Part shown: positions 43,601-49,154 of the stretch, in pieces | How the letters are laid out: every line of letters starts with the position of its first letter | Numbering within the stretch: the stretch's first letter is position 1 | NCBI GenBank assembly: GCA_026419775.2 | Contig: JAOPGA020001582.1 | Span: forward strand, 1-49,154 | Reading direction: 5' to 3' | DNA length: 49,154 nt | From: Acrasis kona | Taxonomy: Eukaryota; Heterolobosea; Eutetramitea; Acrasida; Acrasidae | Notes under the pieces: model-generated | The model's database searches: none | What the model was told of the DNA's origin: nothing | What the model saw: only the letters and a program-made list of their open reading frames with translations | Program-made: the position numbers and the translations under genes

Positions 43601-46600
43601 ATGGTTGTGTTGAGGCAATTATTGATGTGAAGCGCTACGACCACGGGAAATAAATTTTGATCGCTCAGAAAAGTAGTCACTGCCAATGCGCTCAACAAGT
43701 TTGATAACATGCATTGCTCCTTTGTTGATTCCTTGAACATTTCGCTAATGTTGATGGATTCGATTCCATCGCCAGTCATTAATTTTTTGAGCTGATGATC
43801 GATTTTATCAATTTGTTGATTGAGTTGCATTTGTATTTGTTGTGAATCTTTGGGTAGGTGAATGTCGAATAGAGAGAGCGCCTTGATGCCCTGACTCAAC
43901 GATTCTTGTACGTTTCCCATGACGTTGTTCATCGAAATACTTAGCTCATAACCAGTCACGGTGTCTAACAGAGAATGACTCCTTTGTAGAATCGTGTTGA
44001 TGGTGTGAGCGACTTGATCAAATTCTGAATTTTGAAATTGAGATTGAGCTAGCAATTGATACAAATTCATCACGATTGGATATTGATGAGTCCACATTTC
44101 GTCGTCATCGTGTTGGTATACTTGTCGAATGCACTCTATTCCCTTTTGTGCGTAGTTTCTAGCAGCGCTGTAGGCTACCGTGTTGAGCGCCTTGGTGCCA
44201 GCCATGTGATTGAGCGACGCCAATCGCAACAACTCGTCTTGTTGATTTAACAATTCGGATGCCTTGTTGAGTTGATCAGTGGTTTCGAATACTTGTAGAG
44301 GATGATCGGGATTCAAATTCTCTAATAATTTATTACCGATCGAGAGATGAGTGCTTGTTTTTTGAGCGGAGGTCATTCTTTCGTAAGCTGCTTCTTGAGC
44401 ACGATCGTGAGCAAACCAAAACACTTGGTCATCTCCTAGAATTCCTAATCCAGTGCTAATCACTGGAAACAAAGCCTTGTTGATTTGTTCTAGGGGTGTG
44501 TTTGTGATTCTTGATAATTTGCTCAATTTCACATTGTTTCCCATACAACTCGCGTATTTTAATATTCGGTCGGTTTGTTCGCTGAATTGATCCAAGTAAT
44601 GTATGGTGAATTTCACCACATTGTCGGTTGCTCTTTGTTTGTGTATTTGATCCAATTTCCATTCCCAATGGGATCCATCTTGTGAAATTCTTAATAACTT
44701 CTTGTCATATAATGTCTAAAATCATGTGTGACGAAAATGTTGAAATGTCATTCTTACCCGTAGGAATAATTTAACAAAGAAGGGATTACCTTCCGTTCGT
44801 TGGTAAATTAGATTGACGAGTGCATGAAAATCATCGGTCGAAGGTGTGGACGTGAAGTTTCGTAATGTATCTGTTATCCAATTATGAACGACTGGTTGTG
44901 ATAGGGGAAGTAGGTTTAATTCGTGAACAGGAACGAACTCGTCGTTCATCAACTGGTCAATCATGATTCTGACTGGATGTGAGTCCGTGACTTCGTTGCT
45001 TCGATAAGCTCCCACGATCAGTATGTTGGAGATTTCCACGGATAAAAGTGATTTGATAAGCTCCACGCTTTCATAATCTAAAAGGATGAAAAAATCAGAA
45101 CAACATGAATCAGTTACCTGCCCATTGTAGATCATCCAGAAACAGAACTAAAGGCTTTTCTTTTTGTAGAAAAACTCCTATAAATGCTTTAAAAACAATT
45201 TTAAACCGTACGGATGCTTCTTGAGTGGAAATGTTTAAATGTGGTTGTGGACCAATCAGTTTTTTGAGTTCAGGAATGACATCAATAATAAGTTGACCTG
45301 ATGTACCCACTACCTCTAGTATTTTCTGCCTCCACATGTTAATGTTATCTTCACTAGATGCAAGTATTTGTCGGATTAATGTTTTAAAAGCAGCCCTCAA
45401 AGCACTATATGCAATGTTTCGTTCCATCTGATCGTATTTACCAGAAATGAATGTTCCCTCCTTGAACAATACACTTTGCTCTTGGCGAATCAGTGAAGAC
45501 TATAAAATTGTTAAAAACTAAACCAAGAAGCATTTTACCTTTCCGACACCACTATAACCACCAATCAATAACATTTCGCCTCTTCCACTATTCTTAACAT
45601 TGTTAAAAACTTGTATCACTTTTTGGATCTCCTCTTCTCTACCGTATAGTTTCTTGCCAATGATAAAAATTTCTGGTGCATCTCTGGTGGCAATCTCAAA
45701 ATCTGGAATGCCCACGCCTGTTGGATGTAAACTACTTTGACAATGTTCAAGATCAAACAATAGTCCCCTACTTGAACAATAGCGGTCGTGCGCATCTTTA
45801 CGCAAAAGTTTATTAATGATATTACATAATACTTTCGGCGTTTGTGCAGGAAGTGCTGGTGGTTCAATGGCCACGTGAGAATGAATCAGCTCCATCATGT
45901 CTGAACTTGAGAATGGAAGAGACCCTGAAAGCAAGCGATACATTGTGATGCCAAGTGAGTAAAAGTCCGAACGGTAATCGACCGTACGACCAACTCTTCC
46001 TGTTTGTTCAGGGCTCATGTATGCGATGGTCAGTCCAGTAGACTTCCCGCTTGACTCAACTCCATGAGAGAGGTGTGACGCGGACTCGAAATCAATAATC
46101 TTGAGAGTTTTGGTGCGCTTACAATATACAAGGTTCGAAGGTTTAATGTCACCTACAAAAAGTTATGGATGGATTTTGAACACAACATACGATGTATTAT
46201 GCCACAGTTATGGATATCTCGCAGTCCTTGTACAATTTGTATCGACAAGTCAAGAAATTCGGAAATCGAGAATCCATTCTCTGGAATTAAATCGCTCAAA
46301 CTAAATCCTCCGTCCTCTATGATTATGCCAGCATTTCCGTCTCCGTCGGGAAAACTTGCACGTTGGTCTATAAATTCTACGTATTTAGCAACATGAAGGC
46401 TTTTTTCGCACGCCAAATTGCCGAAGCTGAATTCATTGCGCAACCTTGTTATATCCTTAGCGTATCTGGATTTTGAAGATAAAGTTTTAATAATTATAGT
46501 TTCTTGTGAACCACTTTTCTTGAGACACCGATAGTTTGTGAACAAAGACCCGACTTTAAGAGTCTCAATCAGTTCGTAACCCAAAACTGTTGTGTTCATA

Positions 46601-46632
46601 TATCTGTTACAAAGAAAAATGGAGTCAACCAT
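40699..46632 (-). CDS. Giant hybrid sensor: Ser/Thr kinase - AAA ATPase - TPR-like - GAF - histidine kinase - receiver
   Basis: Five exons: 46632-46191, 46152-45539, 45499-45118, 45077-44758 and 44715-40699. Introns are 38, 39, 40 and 42 nt and all phases agree; 1,924 residues from the first ATG (a second Met lies 11 residues on). The Ser/Thr kinase domain (to about 280) has IIHRDIKPSNLV and MSPEQTGRVGRTVDYRSDFYSLG, but DFE replaces DFG. The AAA_16 ATPase carries Walker A GGYSGVGKSS (near 350) and Walker B LFLDDLQWAD (near 478). A long helical repeat region leads to a GAF domain (about 1335-1490). The HisKA H-box is ICHEIRNPIQG (His near 1528), and HATPase has INLLSNAVKFT and GGSGLGLFISK. The receiver has VVEDNKINQ and acceptor Asp in MDVNMPRMGG (near 1841). 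The layout matches fungal and bacterial GAF hybrid kinases such as fission-yeast Mak2/3. A cytosolic stress or redox sensor is likely. Confidence 0.95.
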
Positions 46633-47309
46633 ACATCGTATACAAGAGTGCTAAGTTAGTGGAAGTAACTATGCGCCGGTTCAACGGGACGGCTATGCTT
46701 ACCTTTATTATTATTATTGATAATTGATAACTTTATTTAAGTGACCATACATCATTTACCCACGAAGGGATAACTGACGTAACGTCTTTGACGTATTTGT
46801 AAAATGGGGTCAACCAGTGATCAGCACAGTACACTTTATCACTTTTTCTTTCATCATATCATGGGTTACGTTTATACATATATTTCTTTTACGTTCTCTT
46901 CCACATTCGTTGGTTGACGTTTAGGATATCTATATGTAATAACTCATAAAAATCAGGTTAACATTTCATTCGGTTACAGGTGCAACATTAGACATCATTA
47001 ATTCATCGGTAAAGGATAAATAGTAGTTTTCATTTATCAAGTAATAGAAACTAACAGAATTAGTTGTATCATATATAATTTCAACGTTTACATTCATATA
47101 GCAACTTTATTTATTTTATTTAACAAGTACAGTAGATTAAGTAATCAATATATTACCATAGATCGAGTTTCTCCGACAATTACTGTTGGATAGATTGATA
47201 GTAATTAATACTTTACTATATCATCCCACCCTCCCGACCTCGTCATATATATTATTTGGGGTATAATCGACAAGACTTTTGTATTAGTGAATAAATTTAC
47301 CTGCATTAG
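46633..47309. other. AT-rich non-coding region left of unrecognised ORF
   Basis: 677 bases without a gene: promoter side of the histidine kinase, then a very AT-rich stretch (TTATTTATTTTATTTAAC near 47109). TGTTGGATAG near 47183 and the TATATATTATTT near 47248 could be the start of an LTR and a TATA box. No second copy is visible in the window to test this. Confidence 0.35.
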
Positions 47310-48551
47310 ATCGGCTATAGTAAAAATGTCGGAGTAACTTTACATGATACAAATTCGACTACAAATGAATCTAGAAAAAACAATTCAAGTCCCAAATTGA
47401 TCCATGTTGATCAAACTACACATATGGCACAACGTTTAAACATGCCTTTACATCGAGTACCAATCAACAAAATAGTTTTCACAAGGCCACATCCATATAA
47501 GGTAAATGTAACAAGACCATCGTATGTACATCACAGTACATTCCCTTTACAAGACCTTTCAGACATGCAAGCCCAACTGGAGAATATGCCTCCTACTTAT
47601 GGTCAACCTTCAGTGTTAGAAGTTTTTGCAAAATGTGAATCACCAAGTGGTGAACCTCCAACTTCATTTATCGAATCCGATGATGAAATTGATGAAGAAG
47701 ATTTACACCCTGAACACATTGTCCAACCAACCGAAATGTTAGCTGGTCAGAAAGGGTATACTAAACAGACCCATTTCGAACCCGGATCTTCAAATCCAAC
47801 ATCTCGTGGGACTTCGCCATGTACATTTACACCATCCGAACAAGTCACATTACAATTGCATCATCAACTAATGCGTAACTTCTTGACAGTTAAACAATCC
47901 GAAATCTACAATATGGCCTTACATAATGGGCCACCACACACAATCCCCACATCAACCAAAAAATTCTACTATTTGAATACCGAGCGAATACCAACCGTGG
48001 CCACATTCTCATCAGATAAACCAGTTTCGTGTTCAAACGTTTTTACTCGTTTTGAAGATTATTGTTTTAAATGGATCAGCAACAAAATCACCTTACCAAT
48101 TATACATGACATTGTACAAGCCGTCACTTTACACCCCATAACATATATCGAAATGGGAAAAGCTTTTGAAAAACATGTACTATACATTGGAACATCCTAT
48201 CACCATCTTGACGAAATCAGTAAACGGTTGCACAACACATATCATGATTCTGGTTCACTATTGTTTCACTCACTTGAAAGAATAGATTCTACACGNGTAC
48301 TACAAGGTAGCATAATTACAAGTATACACACAACCCCAAAACTTGGTGTACAACATGAGACTTCGCTCATTAGGTACATGGTCCAAAAAATGTTTCAGCA
48401 CGAGCCTATTGTCGTGTTAAACAAACACAAAACCTTCCACATGCCCGCTACTAATAATTACATCAGAAACGAATATACCGATCGTGTACTGTCACATTAT
48501 GCCAAACACAAAACCATGTTATTCTGTTATCCTGAGTTGTACTCACAATGA
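47310..48551 (+). CDS. Unrecognised ORF, possibly Gag-like; start unresolved
   Basis: A frame open from 47310 to TGA at 48549-48551. The first in-frame ATG is at 47424; the stretch before it (HDTNSTTNESRKNNSSPK) also looks coded, and an acceptor-like GCATTAG ends at 47309. From 47424 there are 375 residues: a polar N-terminus, an acidic patch (ESDDEIDEEDLHPEHI), then a helical part with FTRFEDYCFKWISNKITLP, ITYIEMGKAFEKHVLYIG and HHLDEISKRLHNTYHDSGS. The NVFTRFEDYC neighbourhood recalls the core of retrotransposon Gag proteins, a weak guess; no CCHC knuckle is present. Base 48296 is N, but the codon CGN is Arg whichever base is there. Confidence 0.6.
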   Translation: MGYSKNVGVTLHDTNSTTNESRKNNSSPKLIHVDQTTHMAQRLNMPLHRVPINKIVFTRPHPYKVNVTRPSYVHHSTFPLQDLSDMQAQLENMPPTYGQPSVLEVFAKCESPSGEPPTSFIESDDEIDEEDLHPEHIVQPTEMLAGQKGYTKQTHFEPGSSNPTSRGTSPCTFTPSEQVTLQLHHQLMRNFLTVKQSEIYNMALHNGPPHTIPTSTKKFYYLNTERIPTVATFSSDKPVSCSNVFTRFEDYCFKWISNKITLPIIHDIVQAVTLHPITYIEMGKAFEKHVLYIGTSYHHLDEISKRLHNTYHDSGSLLFHSLERIDSTXVLQGSIITSIHTTPKLGVQHETSLIRYMVQKMFQHEPIVVLNKHKTFHMPATNNYIRNEYTDRVLSHYAKHKTMLFCYPELYSQ

Positions 48552-49056
48552 CTACCACCAAAATTACAAATAAAACTTTTTATTCTTCAAACATTTTTTG
48601 TATGTATCAACATCCATTATGCTCAGACATTTTCTAATACATTACTACGTTTCGTGGTGGGTGGGATGGGCTACCTAACTCCCATCACTAACTATCGCAT
48701 CCTATTCATAACTCAGCATGACCAGTATAACCTCGTGTTACATCGTGCAAAGAATATAACAATAAGATATACCTAAACCGCTTTCTCTTTATCTCAACCG
48801 ATAAATAAGTGCAACCTAATGTAATAAATGTTTCACCTAACTATACTATAACGAGAGTAACCATACGCAAACATTCTAAAATGCCGACTACGACTGTAGA
48901 AGAGAGCAAAAAAGAAATGCGTATGATATACCAATGATGAAACAAAGCACCGTGTGAAGAGTACCCCCCACAATAAAATGGGCCATTGGTTATATGTTAC
49001 AATAAAAAGATTGCTGCCCCGCATGATGAACGACACAATACACCAGACAAACAGCC
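48552..49056. other. Intergenic region after the unrecognised ORF
   Basis: 505 bases. An AATAAA near 48570 lies 20 nt after the stop and could end its transcript. A short frame from 48881 (MPTTTVEESKKEMRMIYQ) stops at once. No repeats were seen. Confidence 0.4.
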
Positions 49057-49154
49057 ATGCAAGCAAACATTCCTGACCCAGTATTAGCCAAGATTGGTGA
49101 AGAAATATCAAAACTAGACGTACAGGCGCCACACTTATACGAGGATATCTTCCG
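49057..49154 (+). CDS. Start of an unrecognised ORF (runs off right edge)
   Basis: ATG at 49057 opens MQANIPDPVLAKIGEEISKL and stays open for 32 codons to the window end. The composition is coding-like and helical. It is a candidate second gene of whatever unit holds the preceding ORF. A longer minus-strand frame overlaps it but is less coding-like. Confidence 0.4.
   Translation, partial: MQANIPDPVLAKIGEEISKLDVQAPHLYEDIF

Noticed and set aside
40699-46632. Recent bacterial transfer of the histidine kinase
   Set aside because: Four normal micro-introns and composition like its neighbours argue against a recent transfer.
48833-49132. Minus-strand 99-codon hydrophobic ORF starting with GTG
   Set aside because: It has no ATG start and overlaps a more coding-like plus-strand frame; probably chance in AT-rich DNA. 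It cannot be fully excluded.
1-49154. tRNA, rRNA and CRISPR features
   Set aside because: No T-loop/anticodon arrangement, rRNA-like block or spaced direct-repeat array was recognised by eye. A tRNA scan would be decisive.

Overview
This window reads as nuclear DNA of a free-living amoeboid protist. It is AT-rich and compact, with about two dozen genes in 49 kb and often under 120 bases between them. The genes are typically eukaryotic: VPS15, ISD11, eIF1A, RPS15A, PI31, Notchless, a membrin SNARE, a TALE homeobox protein and a GRP170-like chaperone. At least 22 very short spliceosomal introns can be placed by reading-frame continuity; they are 35-44 nt long and the commonest length is 37 nt. 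Together with a large EGF/jacalin-like surface protein, a Thg1-like protein and a Ser/Thr kinase-AAA-GAF-histidine kinase-receiver protein, this fits a heterolobosean (Naegleria/Acrasis relatives). That assignment is an inference, not something read directly from a marker.

Layout. 1-5240 (minus): 5' part of a secreted EGF/jacalin-like protein with a roughly 230-residue Thr-Pro stalk, running off the left edge. 5.2-7 kb: a short spacer and an ankyrin-repeat gene with no clear start. 7-14 kb: housekeeping block (RBM26/27-like, RPS15A, membrin, GMC oxidoreductase, RRM protein). 14-16.3 kb: accessory island with a broken F-box/LRR gene, an intact SRPBCC-fold gene, a broken ankyrin gene and a few short repeats. 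16.4-22.1 kb: a membrane protein and VPS15 (five exons). 22.3-24 kb: a decayed gene and a frame-disrupted TLC-domain gene. 24-29.1 kb: a CaCA antiporter overlapping a Thg1-like protein tail to tail, then ISD11 and the GRP170-like chaperone. 29.5-38.2 kb: eIF1A, a BTB protein, PI31, a TALE homeobox protein, Notchless, a small membrane protein and an EF-hand protein. 38.2-39.5 kb: a second relic island flanked by two blocks of a dispersed 19-nt repeat. 39.6-46.6 kb: a WD-like protein and the giant hybrid histidine kinase. 46.6-49.15 kb: gene-poor DNA with an unrecognised, possibly Gag-like ORF and the start of another ORF, different in style from the rest.

Links between genes. VPS15 (PI3-kinase complexes) and membrin both serve endomembrane traffic. 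ISD11 and the Thg1-like protein, both probably mitochondrial, lie 38 nt apart on one strand and might share a transcript. RPS15A, eIF1A and Notchless belong to translation and ribosome assembly. The hybrid histidine kinase and the EGF/jacalin protein are the obvious environmental sensing and adhesion candidates. All assignments come from reading motifs by eye; no database search was run.
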